Shown piece by piece: positions 17,264-25,592 of a DNA stretch of 42,367 nt (position 1 is its first letter; every line of letters starts with the position of its first letter). The DNA is from Cyanobacteria bacterium CG_2015-22_32_23 (lineage in GTDB: Bacteria; Cyanobacteriota; Cyanobacteriia; Cyanobacteriales; Cyanobacteriaceae), in NCBI GenBank assembly GCA_009993045.1, contig JAACUG010000079.1, positions 1 through 42,367 on the forward strand, written 5' to 3'. Position numbers and translations under genes: made by a program. A model generated the notes under the pieces. That model saw nothing but the letters and a program-made list of their open reading frames with translations, was not told the origin of the DNA and did not search any database.

Positions 17264-18049
17264 TTATCCCTGAGTCATACCCATAATTTCGTAACCAGCA
17301 TCGACATAAATAATTTGTCCTGTAATACCACTAGACAAGTCACTACAGAGAAAAGCGGCTGCATTACCTACTTCTGTTTGAGTTACGGTACGTTTTAAAG
17401 GTGCAACGGCTTCTACATGGTGGATCATATCTAAGATACCGCCAACGGCAGAAGATGCTAAAGTGCGGATAGGACCAGCCGATATAGCATTTACTCTTAC
17501 ATTTTGACTACCTAATTCGGCGGCGAGGTAACGTACACTCATTTCTAAGGCAGATTTAGCAATTCCCATGACGTTATAATTAGGGATAACTTTTACTCCT
17601 CCAAGATAGCTTAATGTAACAATACTACCACCTGATCTTAAAAGAGGTTTAGCTGCTTGTACTAAACGAGTAAGGGAATAAGCACTAATGTCAAGAGCAG
17701 TTTTAAAACCATCCCTAGAAGTATTACTAAAATCTCCTGATAAATCGTCTTTCCCCGCAAAGGCTAAACAGTGTATTAAAATATCAATATGATTCCATTT
17801 TTCTTTAATTTGAGCAAAGGTTTCGTCAATTTGAGCATCATCTTGCACGTTACAAGGAAGAAAAAGACTAGGTTTTAAAGGTTCGACTAATTCCCCTACT
17901 TTCTTCTCAAATCTACCTTTTTCATCAGGAAGATAGGTGACTCCAATATTTGCTCCAGCTTTGTGTAGTTGTTGAGCGATACCCCAAGCGATGGATTTAT
18001 TGTTAGCAATACCCGTTACAAGGGCGTTTTTGTTGGTTAAATCTAACAT
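17264..18049 (-). CDS. fabI: Enoyl-[acyl-carrier-protein] reductase (NADH)
   Basis: FabI reduces enoyl-ACP in the last step of each fatty-acid elongation cycle. The 261-residue short-chain dehydrogenase has the FabI-type nucleotide loop NALVTGIANNKSIAWGIAQQL near the N-terminus, HCLAFAGKDDLSGDF in the middle, and the catalytic Tyr-x6-Lys as YNVMGIAK near residue 160, within SYLGGVKVIPNYNVMG. The substrate-binding loop AGPIRTLASSAVGG follows, then AAFLCSDLSSGITGQIIYVDAGY at the C-terminus. The modified cofactor loop separates FabI from FabG. It diverges from ntcA across 156 bp. Confidence 0.96.
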   Translation of the reverse strand: MLDLTNKNALVTGIANNKSIAWGIAQQLHKAGANIGVTYLPDEKGRFEKKVGELVEPLKPSLFLPCNVQDDAQIDETFAQIKEKWNHIDILIHCLAFAGKDDLSGDFSNTSRDGFKTALDISAYSLTRLVQAAKPLLRSGGSIVTLSYLGGVKVIPNYNVMGIAKSALEMSVRYLAAELGSQNVRVNAISAGPIRTLASSAVGGILDMIHHVEAVAPLKRTVTQTEVGNAAAFLCSDLSSGITGQIIYVDAGYEIMGMTQG

Positions 18050-18205
18050 ATTCTTGATTTTTTCTCTAATTTTCTGTAATATCTGACAATAATTCGCTAA
18101 ACTAATTAAGTTATAGATAGTTATCTAGTTTACAATTACTTATTCTCTTATAGAAAGTGTCATTTATACCCTCAAACATTAAATATTATTAAGTAACTAT
18201 CCCTT

Positions 18206-18883
18206 ATGCAATCAATTTCAACTCAAGAACAACCTTTAGCATCTGTATTTCGTCAAATTGGAGCAGGAATTTATACTCCTGTGGTGGAAAGATTTGAGCG
18301 AGGTAAAACAATATTTTTCCCCGGTGATCCTGCTGAAAGGGTATATTTTTTGATTAAAGGTGCTGTAAAATTGTCACGGGTATATGAAGCGGGGGAAGAA
18401 ATTACTGTTGCTTTACTACGAGAAAATAGTATTTTTGGGGTTTTATCTTTGATTACGGGACAAAAATCTGACCGTTTTTATCATGCTGTAGCTTTCACTC
18501 CTGTAGAATTATTATCCGCTCCTATTGAGCATTTTCAACGTTCTCTTAAAGATAATCCTGAGTTATCTCGCTTAATGTTACAGGGTTTATCTTCTCGCAT
18601 TTTACAAACAGAATTGATGATTGAAACTTTAGCTCATCGAGATATGGCTTCCCGTTTAGTTAGTTTCTTGCTTATTCTTTGTCGAGATTTTGGTGTACCT
18701 ACAGCCAACGGTATTACTATTGATTTAAAACTTTCTCATCAAGCCATTGCTGAGGCTATCGGTTCAACCCGAGTAACCGTAACTCGTTTGTTAGGTGAAT
18801 TAAGACAAGATTCTTTGATTTCCATTACTAAAAAGAAAATTACTGTTCATAATCCTGTTGCTCTTAGTCAACAATTTGCTTAA
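18206..18883 (+). CDS. ntcA: Global nitrogen regulator NtcA
   Basis: NtcA is the CRP/FNR-family activator that responds to 2-oxoglutarate (with PipX) to switch on nitrogen assimilation genes at GTA-N8-TAC sites. The 225-residue protein has the cyclic-nucleotide-like effector domain ([46 protein letters not shown], about 35-90), a dimerisation helix ([19 protein letters not shown]) and a C-terminal winged helix whose recognition helix lies in [22 protein letters not shown] (about 178-199). These are near-identical to other cyanobacterial NtcA proteins. It is followed 55 bp later by the DUF3084 gene on the same strand. I see no perfect NtcA box upstream. Confidence 0.98.
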   Translation: MQSISTQEQPLASVFRQIGAGIYTPVVERFERGKTIFFPGDPAERVYFLIKGAVKLSRVYEAGEEITVALLRENSIFGVLSLITGQKSDRFYHAVAFTPVELLSAPIEHFQRSLKDNPELSRLMLQGLSSRILQTELMIETLAHRDMASRLVSFLLILCRDFGVPTANGITIDLKLSHQAIAEAIGSTRVTVTRLLGELRQDSLISITKKKITVHNPVALSQQFA

Positions 18884-18938
18884 GCTAAAGAAAGTTCTAA
18901 AGATTGATTATTTGAGGAGTAAATAACTCTATAAACTG

Positions 18939-20408
18939 ATGACAAGTGCCTATATTTTAGTTGCCGCAATGTTAATATTGGGCGGTTTAATCGCTGCATT
19001 AGGCGATCGCATCGGGACAAAAGTAGGTAAAGCGAGATTGAGATTATTTCAATTGCGCCCGAAACAAACGGCTATTGTGATCACAATTAGTACTGGTATA
19101 TTAATTTCTGCTTCTACGTTAATTATCTTATTCAGTTTTAGTGAATCTTTGCGTCAAGGGGTTTTTGAATTAGATGAAATTCTCAAAAAAAGAAGAGAAA
19201 TTACGGCACAATTGGAAAAAGTTGAGAGAGAAAAAAAAAGAGTAGAACAGGAATTAAGTATAGCTCAAAATAGACAAAATCAGGAAAAAAAATTATTAAA
19301 TATCACAGGAAAAGAATTAAAAACTACTCAAAATCAACTTAAAATATTATCCGCTCAAACAGATAAAATAAATGAAGAAGTCAAAAAAATTGTTGAAGAA
19401 AAAACTAAATTATTAGCCGAAAAAGAACAACTAGAAAACCAAAGTAAAAAATTAGAAGAATCCATTGTTCAAAGAGATAATGACTTGAATAATAAGCGAA
19501 TTCAAATTCAAGAACAAGAAAATATTTTAGTAAAACAAGATAGGATTTTACAAAAACAAGAGCAAAGTTTAGTAGATTTAAAAAATAAACAAAGTCAATT
19601 ACAGTCTGATATTAAATCAAGAGATCAACAAATTTCTAAATTAGATCAACGTATTTCAGAAAAAGATAAAATTTTAAATACCAAAGAGCAAGAGTTATTA
19701 TCTTTAGAAAAAGAATTAGGCTTTTTTCGTAAAGAAGTAGAAATCTTAGAACAATATTATCAAACTTATCAAGATTTAAGAGAACGTCCTATTGCGGTAG
19801 TTAAAGGACAAATTTTAAATTTAACCCTCGTAAAAACAGATAAAACTACTAATTTAGATGAATTAATTGATGGTATTTTAAACGAAGCCAATCGGGGTGT
19901 TATGCAAATTTTAGGCTATGGAAATAATTTCCCAGATCAAAGATTTGTACAAATAACAAAAGCACAAGTACAACAAATTAAAACAGAATTATCTGACAAT
20001 GGAGAATATTTAATTAGAATTGTCTCTGCTGGTAATTATGTTCAAGGAGAAGAAAAAGTGCGTATTTTTGCTGATGTTTCTCCTAATAAAAAAGTTTATG
20101 ACAAAAATGAAACTATTGCATCTATTGCCATGGATTCTAATGATTTAAATGGAAAAGAATTACAAGAAAAGTTAGATTTTTTAATATCTGTAGCACAATT
20201 CAGAGCAAGACAAGAAGGGCTATTAGGTCAAATTATCATCGGTGATGGTAAGATTATTTCTTTAATTAATTTTGTTCAAAATTTAAAGTTAACAAATCAA
20301 TCCATTGATGAAATTTTAGCAGTAGCAGCAAAAGAAACCAATGCTTCAGGGCCTTTACAAATTAATTTAGTAGTTATTGCTGACGGGAAAGAAATTTTAA
20401 AATTATAG
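18939..20408 (+). CDS. DUF3084 membrane-anchored coiled-coil protein
   Basis: A 489-residue protein. Two N-terminal hydrophobic segments (about 5-22 and 43-68, ILVAAMLILGGLIAALGDR and TAIVITISTGILISASTLII) flank a basic loop GTKVGKARLRLFQLRPKQ, typical of DUF3084 proteins. Residues 75-265 are an almost uninterrupted coiled coil rich in Lys, Glu and Gln. The C-terminal 220 residues form a globular region starting RERPIAVVKGQILNL. The topology suggests membrane anchoring with the coiled coil and globular part on one side. Function is unknown to me; relatives are mostly cyanobacterial. It may be read through from ntcA, 55 bp upstream. Confidence 0.9.
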   Translation: MTSAYILVAAMLILGGLIAALGDRIGTKVGKARLRLFQLRPKQTAIVITISTGILISASTLIILFSFSESLRQGVFELDEILKKRREITAQLEKVEREKKRVEQELSIAQNRQNQEKKLLNITGKELKTTQNQLKILSAQTDKINEEVKKIVEEKTKLLAEKEQLENQSKKLEESIVQRDNDLNNKRIQIQEQENILVKQDRILQKQEQSLVDLKNKQSQLQSDIKSRDQQISKLDQRISEKDKILNTKEQELLSLEKELGFFRKEVEILEQYYQTYQDLRERPIAVVKGQILNLTLVKTDKTTNLDELIDGILNEANRGVMQILGYGNNFPDQRFVQITKAQVQQIKTELSDNGEYLIRIVSAGNYVQGEEKVRIFADVSPNKKVYDKNETIASIAMDSNDLNGKELQEKLDFLISVAQFRARQEGLLGQIIIGDGKIISLINFVQNLKLTNQSIDEILAVAAKETNASGPLQINLVVIADGKEILKL

Positions 20409-20418
20409 ATATATCAGT

Positions 20419-20439
20419 CAGCATTCAGTTATCAGTTAT
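20419..20439. repeat. Heptamer repeat, CAG-N4 x3
   Basis: Three 7-bp units CAGCATT, CAGTTAT, CAGTTAT in the short gap between the convergent DUF3084 and MBL-fold genes. Another small example of the period-7 repeats seen across this window. Confidence 0.65.
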
Positions 20440-20497
20440 TAGGATTTAATCATTAGACATCTCTAAAATTTTCACCAATGATTTAGGAATGCTATAG

Positions 20498-22171
20498 TTA
20501 AAAACTCTCAAATAATGGACAATAACCGTCATTAGGCACTTTTAAAGAATTTAAAGGAGAATCATGATTCGTGCAGAATTTATCTTGATAATAAAGACAA
20601 TTACCACAAGATTCTGTATTTAGTTGACGACGTAGTAAACTATTTTGTTGTAATAATTCCCGTTGAGATAATCCTTTTAACACTAATTCTTCTCCTTGCC
20701 AACGTGCTTCTACTAAACCTGTATCAGCGAAATTTTGCCAACGTGGATCTTTGTTTAATTGTTCTGGTAAAGTAATAGTAATATAAGCTCCTGTTTCGTT
20801 TAATTCCCCTTCATAGTTATTTTGGAGACTGACTTTTGGTTGTACAAATTGCATTCCGATGGGTAAATCAACACTCATACCTACGGTGGGAGAATGTAAT
20901 TGATAACGATTTTGTAATTCTTCTAAACTGGTTAAATCACCTAAATAATTAATTGAACCATGAACAAATACAATATGTTGTGGTCGTAAATTATGTATGA
21001 GTTGTGTTGTATTTCTCCCGTCACTATGTTCTGCTAATAAATAATCTTCTAGGGTAATTTTATGGGAGTTGAGATTTTCTCTAAATTCCTTAAATACGGG
21101 ATTATAATTGATTTTTGATTGCTCAGAGATTAAAATTAGCCATTTTTCTGGACTTTTGTCGCAATATTCTCGTAAATGGTTTAAATTATCCGTTAAAACT
21201 ATGCTGGGTGTTTTGATTAACTCATGACGAGGAATTTGGTTATCAACTCGAAGCATTCGGGGTTTTATTTTATCATCCCAAAATAGCGGTTGATGTTTGG
21301 CAAAATTCTGTACATTCGCTGGAAAATATGCCATTAATTGTAAATATAAATCACAGGCTTTCGGTAAGTCTCCATCTACCCAAATATCCAGATTTTTCCC
21401 CGTAAATTGATGATGCGATCGCAAAACTTTTAATAATTCCTGCCCCAAACCAAAAGTAGGCACGGGTAAAATAACACTAATATTATCATCCAAAGCAGAT
21501 TTAATTCTTTCCATCAAATGTTTTTCTTGTTGACGGCGATGAGGATGTCTCGCAGTGCCATAACTGCCTTCAATAATTAACACATCAGGATTTAAACCTC
21601 GTAAGCTATCTAAAGATAATCCTTCCACTAATTGCAGGTTAGATAAACAAAAATCTCCCGTATAAAAAATTTTATAAACACGGTTATTGTAATAATATCG
21701 AAACAAAAAAGCAACCGCACCGGGTAAATGTCCTGCGCAAAACAACTCTACCGTTAAATCTGAGGCTAAAGGAATAGAAGGGGTTGTATTTTTGTCAGAG
21801 GAATTATTAACAGTATTTTGGGATGATAAAGGTAAAGTTTGTATGAAAGAAAAAGAAGTGTCTTGTTTCTGGTTTAACCAATTAAGAGGAAGTAGCTTTG
21901 CCGTCACTTCACTAGCATAGATAGGTAAATCAGGGAAACGTTTATGTAGTTTTAATAAACCACGAGCATGATCTTCATGGGCATGACTACAAAAAACCCA
22001 ATCTATATCGTGACACAAAGAATCAATATCAGCTAAACCACAATCAAGTAAAATGCGATATTTGCCGATATTGACTAAAATTGCTACCCCTTCAGTGAAG
22101 TTTCCGACACCGAAAGGATAACAAGAAAGAGGTATTTGCGGGGGGGAAAATATTTCTTGCCGCTTAATCAT
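20498..22171 (-). CDS. Beta-CASP metallo-beta-lactamase fold protein with C-terminal cysteine module
   Basis: A 557-residue protein related to the CPSF73/RNase J-type nucleases. The metal-binding motif HAHEDH is at about residues 60-65 (FCSHAHEDHARG), with further ligands in CAGHLPGAVAFLF (about 143-155) and YTGDF (about 170-174). A beta-CASP insertion follows (VPTFGLGQELLKVL and LTDNLNHL segments), then the closing HSDGRNTTQLI and IVFVHGS motifs. It is probably an RNA-processing hydrolase, although its substrate is unknown. Oddity: the last 40 residues carry four cysteines (CGNCLYYQDKFC and a CPLF terminus), reminiscent of the C-terminus of the gene at 129-572. It starts 12 bp after the stop of the 40-residue gene upstream. 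Confidence 0.85.
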   Translation of the reverse strand: MIKRQEIFSPPQIPLSCYPFGVGNFTEGVAILVNIGKYRILLDCGLADIDSLCHDIDWVFCSHAHEDHARGLLKLHKRFPDLPIYASEVTAKLLPLNWLNQKQDTSFSFIQTLPLSSQNTVNNSSDKNTTPSIPLASDLTVELFCAGHLPGAVAFLFRYYYNNRVYKIFYTGDFCLSNLQLVEGLSLDSLRGLNPDVLIIEGSYGTARHPHRRQQEKHLMERIKSALDDNISVILPVPTFGLGQELLKVLRSHHQFTGKNLDIWVDGDLPKACDLYLQLMAYFPANVQNFAKHQPLFWDDKIKPRMLRVDNQIPRHELIKTPSIVLTDNLNHLREYCDKSPEKWLILISEQSKINYNPVFKEFRENLNSHKITLEDYLLAEHSDGRNTTQLIHNLRPQHIVFVHGSINYLGDLTSLEELQNRYQLHSPTVGMSVDLPIGMQFVQPKVSLQNNYEGELNETGAYITITLPEQLNKDPRWQNFADTGLVEARWQGEELVLKGLSQRELLQQNSLLRRQLNTESCGNCLYYQDKFCTNHDSPLNSLKVPNDGYCPLFESF

Positions 22172-22183
22172 AAAACGTAAAAT

Positions 22184-22306
22184 TTAGTGAGCCGAACCAT
22201 TACCATCGTATTTATCAGAATCATAAAAACCGTTTTTAGTACCGAAAAAAAGAGCCGATACAATAAATAAACCTGTAAAGATGACCATTAACATTTTAAC
22301 ATCCAT
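22184..22306 (-). CDS. 40-residue single-pass membrane protein, probable NDH-1 subunit NdhP
   Basis: The ATG at 22306 opens a 40-residue protein: MDVKMLMVIFTGLFIVSALF is one hydrophobic helix, then a polar tail FGTKNGFYDSDKYDGNGSAH. A purine-rich AGGAGAAAT segment precedes the ATG. The tail, with NG(F/Y)YD-D-Y-GNGSAH, is what I remember of NdhP, the small single-helix subunit of the cyanobacterial photosynthetic NDH-1L complex (Sml0013 in Synechocystis). That recall is not verified, so I leave the symbol blank. It lies between the DUF3318 gene (63 bp upstream) and the MBL gene (12 bp downstream) on the same strand. Other tiny thylakoid subunits cannot be excluded. Confidence 0.65.
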   Translation of the reverse strand: MDVKMLMVIFTGLFIVSALFFGTKNGFYDSDKYDGNGSAH

Positions 22307-22369
22307 ATTTGACGATTTCTCCTGATAATTAACTTTTTATTTGTATCTTAGAACAATATTCAAAATTAA

Positions 22370-23065
22370 CTAAATATTTTTCATTCTAGCACTGGTACGC
22401 TTTGGCACGGGAGGAGTCTTTAAGGGTTGATTTTCCAACGGTTGATCTTGTCTTTGTTTAGCTTTAGTCGCACTACGACGTAAGGCTTGTAAACGCTCTT
22501 CATATTTTTTTCGTTGACTACGATTAGGAGTTTGTTCGATTAATGTTTTAAAAGCACTACCTAAACTTTGATAAGCATTTTTCATGGAATAACCGAAACG
22601 AGTAGCGATTAAAATGGCTTTTTCATCAGCTTCAATGGCTTCTTTGAGATTTTTCTCCCCATTATTTTTTTGCCATAAACGATAACCAGAAATACCACAT
22701 AAACCTAAAGCCAACAATAACAATAATCCATCTTGTACCCATAATTCTCCTACAGCACCTCCTAAACCGATGGCTAAAGCCGCCATTTCCCAACCTTCCC
22801 GAGGAATTGAATCATTTTGAATTCTAGCCACTTCATGCCAAAATATTAAATTACGTTGATCAATAGCTAAATTTTCCCACTTAACTAAGTCAATTTGAAT
22901 TTCTACCTCATCTTTACCTAATTCTTCTGTGCGGATTAAAGGAGGGTTAACTTCCGTAGATGCTTCAATCATAACCCAACTTTGTAGCTCTGGAGGAAGT
23001 AAGGTTTTGAGCCTTCTCAATTCATTCATTTCTGCTCTAGCGGAGGAAGTTGTATAAGAAGTCAT
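22370..23065 (-). CDS. DUF3318 domain protein
   Basis: A 231-residue cyanobacterial protein. The N-terminal domain (about 10-95) contains the DUF3318-like segments EMNELRRLKTLLPPELQSWVMIEAS and LVKWENLAIDQRNLIFWHEVARIQ. The latter includes an H-E pair resembling a vestigial metalloprotease helix (FWHEVARI), but without a full HExxH. Two hydrophobic stretches (about 98-113 and 116-135) form a membrane hairpin. The C-terminal 60 residues are basic and helical (RSQRKKYEERLQALRRSATKAKQRQD). Function is unknown. It heads the minus-strand run DUF3318, NdhP-like, MBL protein, which may be co-transcribed. Confidence 0.85.
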   Translation of the reverse strand: MTSYTTSSARAEMNELRRLKTLLPPELQSWVMIEASTEVNPPLIRTEELGKDEVEIQIDLVKWENLAIDQRNLIFWHEVARIQNDSIPREGWEMAALAIGLGGAVGELWVQDGLLLLLALGLCGISGYRLWQKNNGEKNLKEAIEADEKAILIATRFGYSMKNAYQSLGSAFKTLIEQTPNRSQRKKYEERLQALRRSATKAKQRQDQPLENQPLKTPPVPKRTSARMKNI

Positions 23066-23154
23066 ATAAATATTTTTAGTTAGTAGATCTCTATTTTTGA
23101 TAGACTAATTCTATTCTATGGTAGTCTCATTTTATTTTAGTTGACAATTTTAAC

Positions 23155-23559
23155 ATGGAACGTGGTTTATTATGGTTACCTTTGTTAGTAGTTTTTTTCT
23201 GGTTAGTCATTAGTGGCAAAAGAGAATATCAAAAAGTAGAGGTTTATAAAGTTTGGGCTGAACAATTTGACAATGCAAAGTATGATATTTACGCAGTTTT
23301 AGGAAAAAAAGGGGATTTAATAACTTGGGGAAAACCAACTCCTAAAGGTATTATTAATGAAAATATTTTTTCTTTATCAACGGTGGAGAAAATTAATGTT
23401 ACTATCAAAAATAAATTAGTAGATTATGATAATTTACCCGTGAAAGGTGATGCAAATTTACAATTTTTATGCTCTGATAATGAAATAATAAATATTCCTT
23501 TTACTGATATTAATTTGGCAATAAAATGGCTTAATTATCTTCAAAAATTTATGAAATAA
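23155..23559 (+). CDS. Membrane-anchored conserved hypothetical protein
   Basis: A 134-residue protein with one N-terminal hydrophobic helix (MERGLLWLPLLVVFFWLVISGKREY) followed by a soluble domain. That domain has alternating strands: YDIYAVLGKKGDLITWGKPTPKGI, FSLSTVEKINVTIKNKLVDY, ANLQFLCSDNEIINIPFTDINLAIKWLNYL. The pattern resembles a small PH-like or beta-sandwich fold, which is only a guess. I do not recognise the family with confidence. It diverges from the DUF3318 gene and lies 51 bp upstream of the DevA-type ATPase, so it may belong to the same transcript. Confidence 0.75.
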   Translation: MERGLLWLPLLVVFFWLVISGKREYQKVEVYKVWAEQFDNAKYDIYAVLGKKGDLITWGKPTPKGIINENIFSLSTVEKINVTIKNKLVDYDNLPVKGDANLQFLCSDNEIINIPFTDINLAIKWLNYLQKFMK

Positions 23560-23610
23560 TTTATTTTTCTTACTTACTTATTTATTTAGAAAATTTACTT
23601 ATTATTAATC

Positions 23611-24333
23611 ATGATTGCTTTAACGGAAAAACCAACAAAAGATATATCTTTCGACACTGATAAAGTAGTTGATATTCAAAATTTAGATTTTTACTTTAGT
23701 AATAATAACATTGAAAAACAAATTCTTTTTGATATTAATTTAGTGTTAAAAAAAGGAGAAGTTTTAATTATGAAAGGGCCTTCTGGTTCAGGAAAAACTA
23801 CTTTATTAACCTTAATGGGAGCGTTAAGAAGTGCAACTCATGGTAGCTTAAAAGTCTTTGGAAAAGAGTTAGTTAAAGCTGATAATAATTTATTAATTCA
23901 AACAAGAAGAAATATCGGTTATATTTTCCAAGCTCATAATTTGTTAAAATCTTTAACCGCTAGGCAAAATGTACAAATGTCGATGGAATTACACCCAGAA
24001 TTTAATAGTAAAGAAGCGAAACAAAAATCTATTGAAATGTTAACAGCAGTCGGATTAAGGGATAGAATTGATTATTACCCCGATAATTTATCAGGAGGAC
24101 AAAAACAACGAGTTGCCATTGCTCGTGCCTTAGTTTCCCACCCCAAGCTAGTTTTAGCCGATGAGCCTACCGCCGCATTAGACAGTAAATCAGGGCGTGA
24201 TGTGGTAGAAATTATGCAAAAATTAGCAAAAGAACAAGGTTGTACTATTTTAATAGTTACCCATGATGATCGCATTTTAGATGTCGCTGAACGTATTATT
24301 GAATTAGAAGATGGGCGATTAGTGGGAAATTAA
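23611..24333 (+). CDS. DevA-type ABC transporter ATP-binding protein
   Basis: A 240-residue ATPase with a full motif set: Walker A GPSGSGKT at residues 56-63, Q-loop YIFQAHNLL near 110, signature LSGGQKQRVAIARAL from about 160, Walker B and D-loop LVLADEPTAALDS near 181-193, and H-loop VTHDD. It belongs to the MacB/LolD/DevA branch, whose members pair with FtsX-like permeases in tripartite exporters; DevA drives heterocyst glycolipid export in filamentous cyanobacteria, but stand-alone relatives occur in unicellular ones. Oddity: neither a DevB membrane-fusion gene nor a DevC permease is present. Instead an oligopeptide-type permease gene begins 2 bp after its stop. Confidence 0.92.
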   Translation: MIALTEKPTKDISFDTDKVVDIQNLDFYFSNNNIEKQILFDINLVLKKGEVLIMKGPSGSGKTTLLTLMGALRSATHGSLKVFGKELVKADNNLLIQTRRNIGYIFQAHNLLKSLTARQNVQMSMELHPEFNSKEAKQKSIEMLTAVGLRDRIDYYPDNLSGGQKQRVAIARALVSHPKLVLADEPTAALDSKSGRDVVEIMQKLAKEQGCTILIVTHDDRILDVAERIIELEDGRLVGN

Positions 24334-24335
24334 AA

Positions 24336-25193
24336 ATGATGTTTTGGCGTAAATTTAGTCAAGATAAAATGGCTATGGTAGGGGTATTTATTTTAAGCCT
24401 AATTATCGCATTGATTTTGTTTTTACCGATAGTTTATCAAATGCCTATGGATAAAATTGATTTTACTCAAGCCACTTTATCTCCAAATTGGCAACATCCT
24501 TTTGGTACAAACGATCTAGGACAAGATCAATTAGCAAGGGTATTATTCGGCGGTAAAATTTCTTTAACCGTAGGCATTGCCGCTATGGTAGTAGCTATTT
24601 CCATCGGTACAATTATTGGTGCAATAGCTGGTTATTATGGCGGTATTATTGACAATATTTTGATGAGATTTACGGATATATTTTTATCTTTACCTCAATT
24701 ACCAGTATTACTATTAGTGGTTTACTTGTTTAGAGATACTGTTAAATCCATCTTCGGGGGTGAATTAGGTATTTTCGTCTTAATTGTGTTAGTAATTGGT
24801 TTACTCAATTGGATGTCTGTAGCCAGATTAGTGAGAAGTTCATTTTTACAACTCAAAGAAAGAGAATTTGTTAGCGCCGCCATTACATTAGGAGCAAATT
24901 CAGGGCGTATTATGTTAAAACATATTTTACCTAACGTATTGGGTGTCATCATCGTAGCTGCGACATTATCGGTGGGTAACGCCATTATTGTGGAGTCAAC
25001 TCTGAGTTTTTTGGGGTTAGGATTTCCCCCTGATATTCCTACATGGGGAAGAATGTTATATGATGCTCAAAATTATCTCACTGCTGCCCCTTATATGGCA
25101 ATATTTCCGGGTTTAGGGATATTTTTAACCGTTTTAAGTCTTAACTATATCGGTGATGGCTTAAAAGACGCTTTAAATCCTAAAAAATTGTAA
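24336..25193 (+). CDS. DppC/OppC-type ABC transporter permease
   Basis: A 285-residue membrane protein with about six transmembrane helices and the importer-type permease family's structure. An N-terminal cytoplasmic segment (MMFWRKFSQDKMAMVGVFIL) is followed by the HPFGTNDLGQDQLARVLFGGKISLTVG signature of DppC/OppC, and the EAA-like ATPase-coupling loop is at about 180-200 (EFVSAAITLGANSGRIMLKHILPNVL). ATG ATG at 24336 leaves the start ambiguous by one codon. Such permeases normally pair with a DppB-type partner, a periplasmic binding protein and DppD/F ATPases; none is nearby. Its 2-bp spacing to the DevA-type ATPase strongly suggests translational coupling. The heptamer array starts 3 bp after its stop. 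Confidence 0.9.
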   Translation: MMFWRKFSQDKMAMVGVFILSLIIALILFLPIVYQMPMDKIDFTQATLSPNWQHPFGTNDLGQDQLARVLFGGKISLTVGIAAMVVAISIGTIIGAIAGYYGGIIDNILMRFTDIFLSLPQLPVLLLVVYLFRDTVKSIFGGELGIFVLIVLVIGLLNWMSVARLVRSSFLQLKEREFVSAAITLGANSGRIMLKHILPNVLGVIIVAATLSVGNAIIVESTLSFLGLGFPPDIPTWGRMLYDAQNYLTAAPYMAIFPGLGIFLTVLSLNYIGDGLKDALNPKKL

Positions 25194-25196
25194 ATA

Positions 25197-25483
25197 GGAG
25201 ATAAGAGATAGGAGATAGGAGTTAGGAGATAGGAGATAGGAGTTAGGAGATAGGAGATGGGAGTTAGGAGATAGGAGTTAGGAGTTAGGAGTTAGGAGTT
25301 AGGAGATAGGAGATAGGAGTTAGGAGTTAGGAGTTAGGAGTTAGGAGATAGGAGATGGGAGATGGGAGTTAGGAGATAGGAGATGGGAGTTAGGAGATAG
25401 GAGTTAGGAGTTAGGAGATAGGAGATAGGAGTTAGGAGTTAGGAGTTAGGAGTTAGGAGATAGGAGATGGGAGATGGGAGTTA
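25197..25483. repeat. 41-unit in-register heptamer array (GGAG-TTA/ATA/ATG)
   Basis: Forty-one consecutive 7-bp units, 287 bp, with no insertion or deletion. Every unit begins GGAG except unit 2 (AGAG), and the last three bases are only ATA, TTA or ATG. Units 14-25 (25288-25371) are repeated exactly as units 30-41 (25400-25483), an 84-bp duplication. It sits between the permease stop and the hypothetical gene at 25593; together with 25484-25592 it forms a gene-free stretch of about 400 bp. Confidence 0.97.
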
Positions 25484-25496
25484 GGAAACGAAACAG

Positions 25497-25582
25497 GGAA
25501 TTAGAAAGGAAACGGGGAAGAATGTTGAATAGTCTATAAACTCATTATTTAAAACCTAAAACCTGCTACCTGCCACCTGAAA
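25497..25582. repeat. Mosaic of dispersed repeats downstream of the array
   Basis: Three pieces lie end to end. 25497-25519 is a reverse-complement copy of the TTCCCCGTTTCCTTT element found at 36367-36390 and 41072-41095. 25528-25557 is the inverted copy of 1053-1082 (29 of 30 matching). 25555-25582 is a four-unit heptamer run CCTAAAA, CCTGCTA, CCTGCCA, CCTGAAA. No gene is seen here. Confidence 0.75.
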
Positions 25583-25592
25583 ACTCCCTAAA

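Noticed and set aside
18120-18133. Possible NtcA box upstream of ntcA (GTT-N8-TAC)
   Set aside because: One mismatch to GTA-N8-TAC, and the nearest -10-like sequence is 15 bp away instead of the usual 20-24 bp; not called.
22820-22870. Metalloprotease motif in the DUF3318 protein
   Set aside because: FWHEVARI has H-E but no second histidine at the HExxH position, so no protease call.
25197-25483. CRISPR array
   Set aside because: The units are contiguous 7-bp repeats without spacers, and no cas gene is present.
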